Shown in pieces: positions 13,361 through 25,224 of a stretch of 64,000 nt of DNA (the first letter of the stretch is position 1; each line of letters starts with the position of its first letter). The notes below the pieces were generated by a model. That model ran no database searches, had not been told where the DNA came from, and saw nothing but the letters and a program-made list of their open reading frames with translations. A program made the position numbers and the translations under genes. The stretch is from Apostichopus japonicus (Eukaryota; Echinodermata; Holothuroidea; Aspidochirotida; Stichopodidae), in NCBI RefSeq assembly GCF_037975245.1, contig NC_092563.1, forward strand, positions 234,001 through 298,000, read 5' to 3'.

Positions 13361-13892
13361 ACTGTAGGATGAACAGTGTAGGATGTACACTGTATGATGT
13401 TACACTGTAGGATGTTACACTATAGGATGTACACTGAAGGGTGTCATCTCTAAGATGTTCACTGTAGGGTGTACACTGTAGGATGTTACACTGTAGGATG
13501 TACACTGTAGGATGTACACTGTAGGATGTAACAATATAGGATGTACCCTGTGGAATGTTACACTGTAGGATGTTACAATGTAGGATGTTACACTGTAGAA
13601 TGGACACTGAAGGGTGTCATTTGTAGGATTTACAATGTAGGGTGTACACTGTAGGATTTTACACTGTAGGATGAACATATTAGGATGTAACACTGTAGAA
13701 TGTACCCTGTAGGATCTTACACTGTAGGATCTTACACTGTAGGATCTTACACTGTAGGATGTACACTGTAGGATGTACACTGTAGGATGTACACTGTATG
13801 ATGTTACACTGTAGGATGTTACACTGTAAGATGTAACACTGTAGGATGTTACATAGTATGATGTAACACTGTAGGATGTTACACTGTAGGAT
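13361..13892. repeat. 14/15-bp tandem array (actgtaggatgt(t)ac)
   Basis: About 36 head-to-tail units of tacactgtaggatg with an optional extra T, giving mixed 14- and 15-bp periods. Units vary at single positions. Open frames across the array on the minus strand are simply the repeat translated and are not genes. Confidence 0.9.
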
Positions 13893-14201
13893 GTACAGTG
13901 TTGGAGAGATGTGTTAAAGGATGGTTGTTCAAACCCAGATTAATCTGTTCGCACCAGATTTAAAATCTGGTGTCCTAGCCATATAAGACAATAAAGAACT
14001 CTCAGTCAGCGGCCACATTTTCAACTGCTTTGTTCTTCTAGAGGGTGTGATAACAATATATACAAAACTCATCCTTTCCAGATGATGAAACCTTTACCAT
14101 TAATTGGAGTAACTTGAATGAAGTGTAAAATACAACATATTAAGCACAAGTTTTGTATTACATGCTTGTCCTATCACATGTTGTCAATCTAACATTGATA
14201 T

Positions 14202-15090
14202 TCAGTTGTGATCTATATATGATATACCATGTGTGTCCTGTTTGATTGAGAATACTATAAAGCTTGTTAAATTTGTATATGACATATAATCATTCCTATA
14301 ATCCTTGATTTCTTTCAATTTCTTAATACAAAAAATAATGGCTAAAACCTTCTTTTCGATTTGTGTAATGTTTCTCGGGTTGACTTTGGGTCCTAGAGGC
14401 ATATATATATATATGTTTTGGAGCAATCTGGGACATCTGGATATCGGTGACTCAAAACGACGCCAAGTCCCCAAGGACTCGCATCAACACTTAATAAAAA
14501 GGAGATTAATGACAAATTTGCCTTAGTAATTCACTATGGTTGGTCAAAGTGCATTTTGTATGACCTCAAATGTTTACAAAGGGTTCACATCTTCATTGAT
14601 GAGCTAATGGCCAAGATATGAGGACTCAATCTAACAAATGGTGTTTTTGTCTAAACTCGTAAATACTGCATCAAGGGCATTAAAGTGAGTATGTACATTT
14701 TCAGTTGAAATCAGGATATTGTCTATGTAACAAAATACCCTATCTAGAACAAATACTAGTTTAGCCATAGCTGCCTGAAATATTGCTGGAGCAGTTTCGA
14801 CACCATAACACCAGGAGCGTGTCGAGAAATATCTGATTGAAAGCACCAGATAAATCCCGCACTGAAAATGCCTTAGGGTGGGTATCCCCTTGTGCCAATT
14901 TAGCAAACAAACTATTATAGTGTTTGGTAGTTTATACCAATCATCTTCAACACAATCATACAATTCTTTGTAGTCTCCAAATACCCTTACTTCACCATTT
15001 CCCTTCTGTAAATGTACAACTGGTGAGGCCCATTCACCATAGCCCACTGGGGTAAAACACATCATTCTTGATTTAGTTTTTCATATTCAT
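14202..15090 (-). mobile_element. Gypsy-type LTR retrotransposon pol remnant
   Basis: On the minus strand, 15065-14631 translates to a reverse transcriptase core. It has a GYGEWASPVV entry, KGNGEVRVFGDYK, the FGVxSAPAIFQ block in the altered form GVETAPAIFQ, and a catalytic box read as YIDN where an active enzyme has YIDD. Further downstream, 14430-14330 gives QIEKKVLAIIFCIKKL, typical of the RNase H domain start. Palm before RNase H is the Gypsy/Ty3 order. The copy is broken by a frame change and missing sequence between the two parts, and no LTRs were found. It is a fossil. Confidence 0.85.
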
Positions 15091-18000
15091 TTGCCAATTT
15101 TGATTAGAGTTTCTACTCGTTTGGTTTATATATGATTTGATTATCTAGTTTTTTTTTTCTAGTTGAGAAACACTTGATACCTGTTCCCTTTGATGAGACT
15201 ATCTTTTGAATTTTACTTAAAATATTTCCAAGTTGAAATTTCATTGTATTTTGGACTGTTACATTTGTTGGTTTTGGCTCTGACACAACAGAAATATTTT
15301 CCCAGTTGGCTTAAATTTTACTGTGGTCTCTACCAAACAGGCTTGGATGTGTTTCTTCAACAAGCAGTATAGGTCCATCATTCAACTACTACTTTTATTC
15401 TTAGCAGGAACTATAGTACTCCTTCTCACAGGCACCTTTTCGTCTGAGTAACCACATATGGTAACACTAGCTGGTCTCGCGCATGGGATAATAAGCCAAA
15501 CATGTCTTGTACACATGCTCAGAAATGGTGGAGAATGTTCCACCAGTGTGCATCTCCATGGTTATTGGAACATTGGTAATTGAAATCAGTAAAGCATGAC
15601 CACAGCTCTACTGGCTCTCTCTCTCCGTAATATGCAGAGTGGGCGGAGCTTGAGTGTGCTTGCAGGTTAAGAGGGCTTCCACGGTCAGCAGTGGTTGCTA
15701 GCATCCTTTTTTTTAGGATTACTGCCATTCTGATTTAGGCTTTTGGTTTATCGTGTAGTTCCTCTGTTAGTTCCGATGCCGATGAAAAGACGAACCTTGC
15801 TGTTTTCGGTAAAGTCAAAGGTCATTTGGGGTCAGAGGATGTCTGAAAGACATGAAAACAGGATAACTCCAAACGTAAAGCCTGGTCAAGCTTATGTCGG
15901 TATATTGGTCTGTCATAGAGGGAAAGAGCAGACTAGAGCTGATGAGGGTCAGCTGAGGTCCAAGTCTTCAAAACTTGTAAATAAAAATGTAACCGTAAAT
16001 CAAAATGTAAAGTTTCATCAAGGGTAACATTGACTGCCTACGTCCATCTCAACTATATTCCATTTCGTGAAAGTCAAGCTTGATTTCGTCAAAGTCCACA
16101 AGCCTCCAGACAATATCGCTGTAGTGTGACATGCTGCCCGAATCCGATTTATAAGGTGCGATTTTATGTCGGATCAGTTTCCGATCCGATATCGCTGTAA
16201 TGTGACCCCGGCTTAAGCCGACTTGTCAGTTATCTCCCTTAGATAGAGCGAGTAGACCTAGCCTCAATGCAGTTTTTATATGTTTACAAGTTATAGGCTA
16301 GACCCGGACACGAAGGTGAACCGGGTCACAAAACTGCGACTTTCCTATTCCCATTTTGAACACTATCCTCGCGTCGCGCGCTACCGAAGATTTAACCCTG
16401 TAATGCACGTATACATTTTTGAAAATTTCAACGCCCGCCGTGCCAAGTTTTCAGACATACTGTAACTAGACCAGGCCAGGCACAATATTGTACTTTGTAG
16501 CCAAGTTGTATAAATCTTTTTCCAAAGCCTAACATACTCAGTTTGGTTCAGGCTAGTGTGCCTTAAGCTAGATGTAGGTTTTATATTAGTCAAGGTTAAG
16601 GCCTGTAACTAAGGACTGGGTAATGGTATGAAATATACATTTGACATTTAACCCGAGACCGTTGACCTCGGTTCCCATGGCAACCATATATGTTGATTGT
16701 ATTTAATATTGACATGATACCTGTGAATGTTCCATGTCATTTAAATGTGTCCCCTTGGAGTTATAGCAAAAACTTGATTGCTCTACATTGGCCTTTGATC
16801 TCTGACCTAATGGTACGGAGCCAAGGATTCAGACTGGGGTATCTTCCCACCAAGCTTAAAGTAAATCGGTCAAACCGTTTATGAGGAGTTTGTAACACAA
16901 ACTTGCACTCCCCCCCCCTCTCTCTCTCTCTCTCCCTCTCGGGAATGCATATCTTATTTGCAACCGATGTCTTTCGTGTACACCGTTGAATTGGAAGTTA
17001 CTCCAGAACACCCAATACTTAATTGTCTCCCGGACTGAGAAGTCCGTCACTTTTTATTCTTTTCCCGATGTCTTGCATCTACTTTCCCTTGAATTACAAA
17101 AACATTCATCTTCCGTCACAAGTACCTGATATGGTCACCACCTGAACATTTCCATTAAAGTAAAAAAAAGAAAGATAACACAAACAGAGATCTGTTTACC
17201 TATTAGGCCTACCTCATTTATTAAACTCAAAGGATGAAATTAATATGATTTTTTTGTTTACACATAAACATTGACTATAAGTGACCATATAGGATTTGGC
17301 ACACTTGTAAACCAGTTCGAACAGTTTATGCTAAATGAAATTTACTTTTCTACGATCTACTGCACGTCCTAAATTATGTGAAATGTGATCCGAAGCATAC
17401 CAAAGAACTTTAAGTTAAATGTGTATTATTTAATGTGTATTGGTGGTTTTGAATCTTATTGTATGCTAGACAGATAGAGAAAGAATTTCTAGGCCAACAG
17501 GTGATGTGCGTATACACCAACTTCCGTTATCCCCATAACAGAAACACTAAAAAGAATTTTTTTAAGAGATTGTATTGTGAAGTACAGACAATCTTGATGG
17601 TACTGATCTTCAAGCTGCTTGCACATTTTTTCCTTCAATACAACATTGTTACCACAATGTTTCCACTATGCTTAGAACCATACAAAACGTACATTCCAAG
17701 GCAGCCAAAAAAATGTGTTTAAAATCCGTAACAAGTTATTTTCCACACATAATGACTATCATACCTAGTAGGTCCAAACTTACTTAACGTAACTTAATTA
17801 ACGTAATAAACTGTAATATGAAAAAAATCCCAGCTTACCAAATCAAGCCCAACTTTACGAATCGTCTGGCAGATATTAAAAATTACATTGAAGTCCTTAG
17901 TGGTATTTCATGCCACAACCCTTTTCCTATTAATGTAATGAAAATTACAGAAAGTATACTATATATATATAACTCATTTTTCCTATAATATAAACATAAA

Positions 18001-19159
18001 GAAAATGGTATAACGTTTAGCATAATGTAGAGATCGTAATACAGTCAACATATTTTGGAAGGGATTTGTCAAATTGCAAAATCACGTCTTAAACCAGATA
18101 ACCATAAAGATTATATTTTTATAAATGAAACCTCACCAAACCTTTTAAGCCGTTGCCGTGAAACTATTTTGTCAATGAAATAAATTACTGATGTGTTAGT
18201 AACAAGAGATAACCCTTCCACCTAAATATTACGTTAAACGTGTATCAATTTGTCATCTGGAAGAGACTCTTGGGAAAACGTATTTACAACCTAATGTGTT
18301 ACATTCACAACCAAATGTGTTACACTCACATGTAAAAGACATGAAGGCAAAAGTCTTTTATCATCTTACGTATCAACTACCAAGTGACCAAAATTATCAA
18401 CACTTTATACGAAAACAATCTAGTCTATCAGTGCTAGTTTTTTTTAATGTTATAAATTGCGTTTCATTTTAGATTACGGTGACTTTTGTTCCCATAAGCT
18501 ATCATGACAAAAAAAAAATGCAAAATAGATGTATTTAAATATGTAACTTCTTAATATAATCCAACATCCCGTGCTCGAAAGTGATTTCATTGACTTTTAA
18601 ATATAAAGTAAGTCACGTCGAGATCTAGCTCAATAGCGAAAAAGCACAATATAGAGTCATAGAAGGCATGTTACGAAACTAAATGTCGTAAAGATTTTAA
18701 TATACAGCTGCAGTATAAGTTATTAAATAAAGACAGTCCTTAAACTACGTTTGAACATGCAGGTCTGGGTTATGTGAAAATCTGATAAACTATAATGGAT
18801 TCGTGTGATAAAGTACCATTCCACGTTTTAGAAAATGTTTAATGACTTACAATACGGTTTTGAGTTTGGAAACCCATAACACCAATATCTTTTAGGGTAT
18901 AATATCTTGCACAAACAATTGAAATGTTAACGTAGACATTCTTAAAAAGAACAGTTCTCGATTTTTAGTACAAAGATTACTCCGATAACAGTCAGTAAGT
19001 ATTCATACCATACGCTAACATACGATCTTTAAAATGTTGTGATTCTCTCACCAATGTTTGCGCAGAGTCAACAGTGTAAAATGAATCAACATGACTAGTT
19101 AACTAAAATAAACTCAGGCAGCTGAACTACTTACTTCTACCTGTAACATCAGTCGGTTA
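15091..19159. other. No gene seen; downstream flank of the VLIG gene
   Basis: No supported coding exon. A C8(CT)n pyrimidine microsatellite lies at about 16910-16940. The sequence gatatcgctgtaatgtgac occurs twice in similar form near 16113 and 16189, which hints at a small repeat. The part above 17.2 kb is very AT-rich and would hold the 3' untranslated region of the minus-strand VLIG gene. A TTTATT (AATAAA on the minus strand) is at about 17217. Confidence 0.4.
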
Positions 19160-19190
<31 letters not shown>

Positions 19191-19209
19191 ATACACGCAT
19201 ACATACATC
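19160..19209. repeat. poly-C / (CA)n microsatellite
   Basis: About 17 C residues followed by (CA)n and degenerate CA-rich sequence, about 100 bp beyond the VLIG stop codon on the transcript. Confidence 0.9.
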
Positions 19210-19312
19210 TACATCCTGCCATTACTGGGTCTCTCACATTATTATTGGTAAAAACGAAAATATAACAGGACCGTGCCATACATTTTAGCCAATGCCTAAA
19301 AGAGTATGGAAG

Positions 19313-22300
19313 TCAAGTTTCATTTTTTATGCTTGATAGGGCCTCTTCCTTTGTAACTAATTCCCATGGAATGGAGGCTCTCTTGCAATTGTAGTATCTT
19401 GCAAGGTCGTCGTTAAAACGCGAAAGCACCCACTTCCAGTAAAGGGTTGCTTCATAATTAGAGATTGGTTTGATATCCCACTCCGGAAAATCATTTCTGT
19501 ATTCCTTGTATGGTCTTGGGATGTGTTCACACGTTTTTCCGTGACAACCACATGTGTAATATCTTTTGCTTGACGCGACATTTGCAGTACAAGTATCACA
19601 CAGAAGCTTTCTACTAGAACGAACTCGGCGACCACTTACACCATTCGGGAAATGTAGATTAGAAAAATGCATTTTGTGTTCTTTGACAGTGTCGTCACAA
19701 AGGGTCCTGCAAAAGGGACACTGGATTCCACATCCCTCCATCGCGTGAGCTAGTACAATATGCAACTTTTTGGGAAGGCCGTTAAACCATTCCTTGATAT
19801 CCGAGATGCAGCTAGTATCTGGAAGTTCCGCATGTTGCAAAAGTTTCGGTTGCATAGTATTCTGAACTAGATTTTTACATTCTGCACCAAACACGTCATA
19901 ATCGGATATAACTGTGTACATTTTCTTATCAGATATAGCTTCTTCGTTCAAAGATGACTTTACTGACTTTTCAAAATACTCGGTAAAGGTTTCAACCCAC
20001 TTTTCGAATGAAACGTCGCTTTCACTTTCTGCTCGAAGGGAACGCAAAGTTGCATCCAGTGATACACCCGTCTCTCGCAGTATTTCACCAATTTCGTGCA
20101 TTGCAATATCTTTGATTCGAATACAATTCTCTGTTTCTTCACAGCATTCTTTGGCAATAAAGGATAATGTCCATGTTTGCAGAAATGTTGAGTGTCGCGT
20201 AAGAAAACCAATATAATTTTCAAAGTCTTCTTCTTGACAGAGGTTCTCTAAAACCGCTATTAAGAAACGAGGTCTGCTGCAGAACATTTCGTCGCCAGAT
20301 TTAATCAATCGCTCAAACATTGCTGAACAGATTCGATTCTGTAGACATTGCTTCAGAGATTCCTCGATAATAGAGCAAAATGATTTAGCTGCCAAATGAT
20401 CCGAGCATGTACCATCACATAAGGTCTTGAAGTCTTGATACAAAGCGTGTTTTTCCTTCTCCAGTAAGGTTGTTACACTGTTTTCCTGTTCAAATGTAGT
20501 TTGAACATCCACACATATAGGGAAGGCCCAGGAGCAGAGGTGTGCAATAGAAACGATATGTTCCCGCTGACCCAATTCTTTGCGTGCGCTCAACTCCTGG
20601 TTAGTGGAAGTAATCATATCCCTTATTATGGTGGAACTGTAGGACCCATTACTTTTGATCTGCGCAAGAAACGTCTGACGTGCTTCTGCCACAATAGAGA
20701 AAACAACATGGACGTTTTCCCTTTCTAGTATTGGTAGTTCCATCATGAAGCACTTATCAAGTGTGTGTCGTGTGTCCACCGTAGGTACCATTTTGGCAAA
20801 CTTCTGAATGTTCTCTTCTGATAGACCAGCTAACATCTCAAATACTTCAACAGGCACAAGTGCCTTGACAATTTCAATAAATTTTGTCATTTGATCGATG
20901 ATGTCTACAGAGAAGAGGTCCAAATGTGCTTGCACTTCAGACCAAGATACGCGATCAGCTAGAGCATCCATTTCAGAGCGAACGGCTTCTTGAATGTAAA
21001 ACCCACACGCTTCGCATTGGAGATGCTCGCGTTTCCTATTATCAGTCAAACGAAGTTTATTCAATAATTCACTAACCATTTTAACGAAATCCTTTGTTAC
21101 TTTTAGTGAATACCACTTTTTTCTGTCTACCCTTGACGTGATTTCATTAAGATTAACTCGAACTTTGTGCAAGAAATTTTCGTCACTGTAGTCTGATTCC
21201 CATCCAAGCATGTCCGTTATAACCCAATTAGTCAATTTCTTCAGCGTGCTTTTAGTAGCGCGGTTTAATGTTTCATTTTCGAGACACGCAGTAACATGGC
21301 GTTTAATTTTCCACTCCGTACATATATCAGGTTGTTTTAGTTTGACTAATAGTTCCTGATTCTGAATTATCTTCTTCAAAATGCTTTGCTTGTGTGCGAC
21401 ATTTGCGGATTGCACAATGTTACAAGACAGGATAACGATCAAAGCTGTTTTATTTCTACATCCTGGGCAAGACTTTGAAACGATGCTCGTCAGTGACCTT
21501 CTGACACTGTCCAAGAATTCTTCAGAAAATTTAAAATCCTCTTTGTCGCATGCCGTTCCAACAACATCAAGTAAGACGTTTACTAACCTCGTCATATCTT
21601 TATCGCATGGTCCTATTAGTCGAAATGCTTCATCTGCATCTCTTTCAGATTTCATAGGTGGGGTCATTTCACAAAGTCCTTGAAGTTTGTGTGTATTCAG
21701 TAAATCTCTCATTGCCATACTATGACTACTACGTTGCAGACACTCCTGGACACATCTATAAATTTCAGCTTCAATGTTCTGCCGAATTCGGTCTTCACTA
21801 TTTGTCGGATGGACAAGCTCGATATTCTTCATACATTTTGACCACTCTTCTTCAAATGTTGTCTTCACGAGCTCTTCAGTCTTCAGCTCAGATATTTGGT
21901 CCTTATCCTTACCACTGTAACTTTGGAGGAATTCGTTTTGCAGCTTTTCTGCAACTGGAAGAACTTGCCTCCGCAAATCCGCCTTAAGCTTCGGTAGAAT
22001 TTGGTTTTCTTTTGCTGTGGCATTGCTGATGATATCGGACTGAAAATGTATCATTTTCTTCACCGTGTCTAAAATGTTCTTTTCGAAAAGATCTAAATCA
22101 CGGTAAAAATAAGTGGAATGGTGTCGAACACTGTCAAATTCTCGGTTTTGCAATGTTTCACTAATGTTAGCTCGTATTTCACTCATTTCTTCAGTCATTT
22201 TGTGTTCAAGTTCTAATAGTAAAGTTTCTTTCCGTCCTTCAATATTCTCAACAGTTGAATTTCGAATTTGTTGCTTCGCTTCAAGTTCCCACTGCATCAT

Positions 22301-25224
22301 TTCTCGATTAAGACGTAACTGTTGTCTCTTAAACATTTGGGAAAATGTGTTGTATTGTGAAATTTCGGTCGTGTTCCGGAAGTTGAATACAAAATCTTCC
22401 TGTTTCACTGCATTCCAAACGCTACTTATTCTGTCCTCAAAGTCTGTGAGCTTTTGTAGTCTAGTGTTTTCCTTCACTTCTCTCAAAAGAGCAGACTTCA
22501 GTTTTAGCACCGTCTCGCTGTAGTCGTGATTGGGGGAGGACATGGACCCTCTCCAAAGGCTGGGAATGTACTGCACATTATCCTCTTTGTTGTCAATGTT
22601 GACAATGTTGAAACAGTCTGAGAACTGTCTGTATTGATCCTCTTTCCTTTCTTCTGTTGCGGCGGTGATAACAGCTTGATTAAGTTTCTGAAGTATGCTT
22701 TGGGTGCTGCTCTCATTTCGGTATTGGGCGGTTACATCAGCAACAAATTGCTGTATGAGGTAACAAGATGAGCTCAATTGAACCTCCTTCATCCTTATGA
22801 ATGCATGTGCAGAGATCTGAAGAATGTTTGACAGGTCTTCTCCAACAGTCTGCCCTCCAATGTTGATTAGAGTCATATCGGAGAGACATAAGGCAAAGGT
22901 CGCCAGCTCATTGTCTTCACTTTTTCGTTCCGTGACAGCTTTCTCAGGTGCTTTTAAACCCTCAGTATCTATAACAACAATAAAGTCTCTACCAATTTCT
23001 CCCTTTAGGGAATCAGCTACTGGTAACAACTGCATAAACACTCCCCGAGTGCATCTTCCAGCGCTTACAGCAAATCGAACGCCAAACATGCTATTGAGAA
23101 GGGTAGACTTACCACTGCTTTGAATGCCGATAACTGAAATTACATAAACAGACGCGTCACCAATGATTCCTCGAACCGCTGCCATGATTTCTTTTACCCA
23201 CTTGATGGGTACATGACACGCATCCCCATCAAAAATTTCTAATGGTTGGCCCTTGAGTAACATTTCAGCAACCATTTGCGGTAGTGACTTTACATCAAAT
23301 ATCTCTCTCATGTTTTGTTGATTGCTTTTTACAGTGTTATGGAAACACTCATATATTTGGCCGAATTCCCTCACGAAATGTTCGAAGCCTAGAGAGGATG
23401 CGTCAAATGTCTTATTCCTCTCTGTTAGATTTTGCTGCAACTCAGACTCTCTGGATTTCCATTTTCTAACATTATCTTCCATAGCTCTTTTCTCCTGCGC
23501 AGGAATAGAGGAAACACTTAGTCTTCTTTGAATATCTGTGACCTTTGCAGCTGTTTCTCGTAGTTCATCTCTAATGGCCTTCATCTCATCTAGAACGGGA
23601 CGCAAGTTTTCAATTGAAACCTCATTTAAAAAGTGTTGAAGCCAAAATACCAAAAACTCTTTGTAATCCGAAGATTTACTCAAAAGTTCTTCATACAGAA
23701 AAATCATCTCGTTAGACATACCAATGTCACGCTGTTGTTGTCTCACGGCATTCTTAGCTTTGTGCAACATAGCAAGCTCCTTTTCCAAATTACCTTGTGC
23801 ACCTTTCCAACTTCGGTCTTTGTCAAGTTGCGACCAGTTTTGCCATTTTACCTGCAAAGGGAGTGCCTTCAGTTTGTAATCTTTGGGGTTATCTTTGCAT
23901 GTTTGTAATATTTCTAGGGCGGCCTGCTTTGCCTTTGAACAATCTTGGAATAATATATCAACTACAATGCCGTTGTTTGCGCAATATGATGCTGTATTGT
24001 GAAGGTTCACTGAGGGTGCTTTTACCTCTCTGAGCAATCGCTTTATCTGACCGCAGATTTGTTCACAAACATCAATTTGTGAAAGCTCTGACGTGTCTAT
24101 GACACCTGCTCCTGTTTCTGTGATGGAATTTAACAAATACTCATCTTCTTTCCATCTTGGAACTAATTTCCCGTTGGAGGACAGCAGTACTAGGCTCTTC
24201 CGGGTAATGGCGTTAGGTTGGCCCAGCATCTTTTGTACATCTCTTCTGTTAACAAACACTAAAGTGATCGATGCAAAAGTACAAAGATAATCAAACTGGG
24301 ATGAGGACTCTAAAGCATCTCCGCGGAGGTTTAAAAAGCAAACTGCCTGCTCAATGGTATGTTTACGACCACTTGGAAGGTACCAAACCGCCTCCACTGT
24401 TCCTCCGGATAAAATGGAAGAAGCGATGTCCTGTTCTTGGCTGCAGAAAAACGGATGTTCGTCGTTACCTTGTACAGACCCTATTAGTTTGTTCAAAGTA
24501 TTCGACTTTGAGAAGTCTGGATTACCAAAACGCACTGCAGCTACTATTGGAAAGGGAAATTGTGTAACATTAACTTCATTCACAAGGGAAGTTGACGGGT
24601 CTTTCCATGCTTTCGATATTTTTTGAAGTCCCCATAAAAGAAACAAAGGGTCAGACGTAGTTGAGTGTGGCAGAATCACTGGAACAGCCAGATGGCATGC
24701 AGACATTTTTGACAAAACCTCTTGCCTAAGGAAAGGATCGCAATTCATTAGGATGGCATTTACAATATCTCTGCAACTCAGTCTAATTGTATTAATAGAA
24801 TCAGACGAATACAATTTATTATTTGGATATTGAGATGGGACCACTGAAAGATTCATGTTGAGCTCTTCAAGTTCCTTAAAGAGTCGCAATGAACGATAAT
24901 CGTATGACATCAAACGATTTAAAAAGGCTGTAACAACACATGCAGGAGATACAGTGTCTTCACAAAAATGAATGCTTTCAAGGGTCATGCTACTAAGAAC
25001 TGTTAACTGTTTACCACCATCTAGATCAATACCAAGCGATTGAAGAACGGATAACACCTGTTCTTTTGTGTGAGTTGGTTTCTTGCTTCGATGGTTGTTC
25101 CTTGTAGGATTCTGAAATGTCTCCCGTGGTCTTGCGGATGATGTCCTTAGTAGTTCCTGGTCTTGTGATGGGATGTTAGTGGCAGTTTCTCTTGGACTAA
25201 AACACTTAACAGAAGGTATGATAT
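19313..25224 (-). CDS. GVIN1-like: Interferon-induced very large GTPase (VLIG/GVIN)-like protein, giant coding exon
   Basis: One uninterrupted frame of about 1970 codons ends at the TGA at 19313-19315. Residue numbers below count from an in-frame ATG at 25354, which I think is intronic. A pyrimidine-rich acceptor CTTTATAACAG at 25225-25226 gives a better 5' border. The N-terminal third contains a degenerate G-like domain (GNPDFSKS, 277-284) and a coiled-coil region at ~520-700. The main G-VLIG domain has a P-loop GIQSSGKS (743-750) and switch DTEG (796-799); no clear NKxD is visible. A long helical middle leads to a C-terminal Cys/His cluster (CPFC at 1879-1882, then CDTC and CGC further on) and the family's terminal YWKW motif. 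VLIGs are large cytosolic/nuclear GTPases, interferon-inducible in mammals and little understood. Human GVIN is ~2400 residues. The single giant exon matches vertebrate VLIG genes. Confidence 0.93.

Noticed and set aside
13359-13780. Open frames with repeated ILQC/SYSV-type peptides
   Set aside because: Direct translation of the 14/15-bp array; no start context or homology.
19357-24626. Many open frames on the plus strand and in other minus frames across the VLIG exon
   Set aside because: They are shadows of the 5.9-kb VLIG coding frame; none has domain content.
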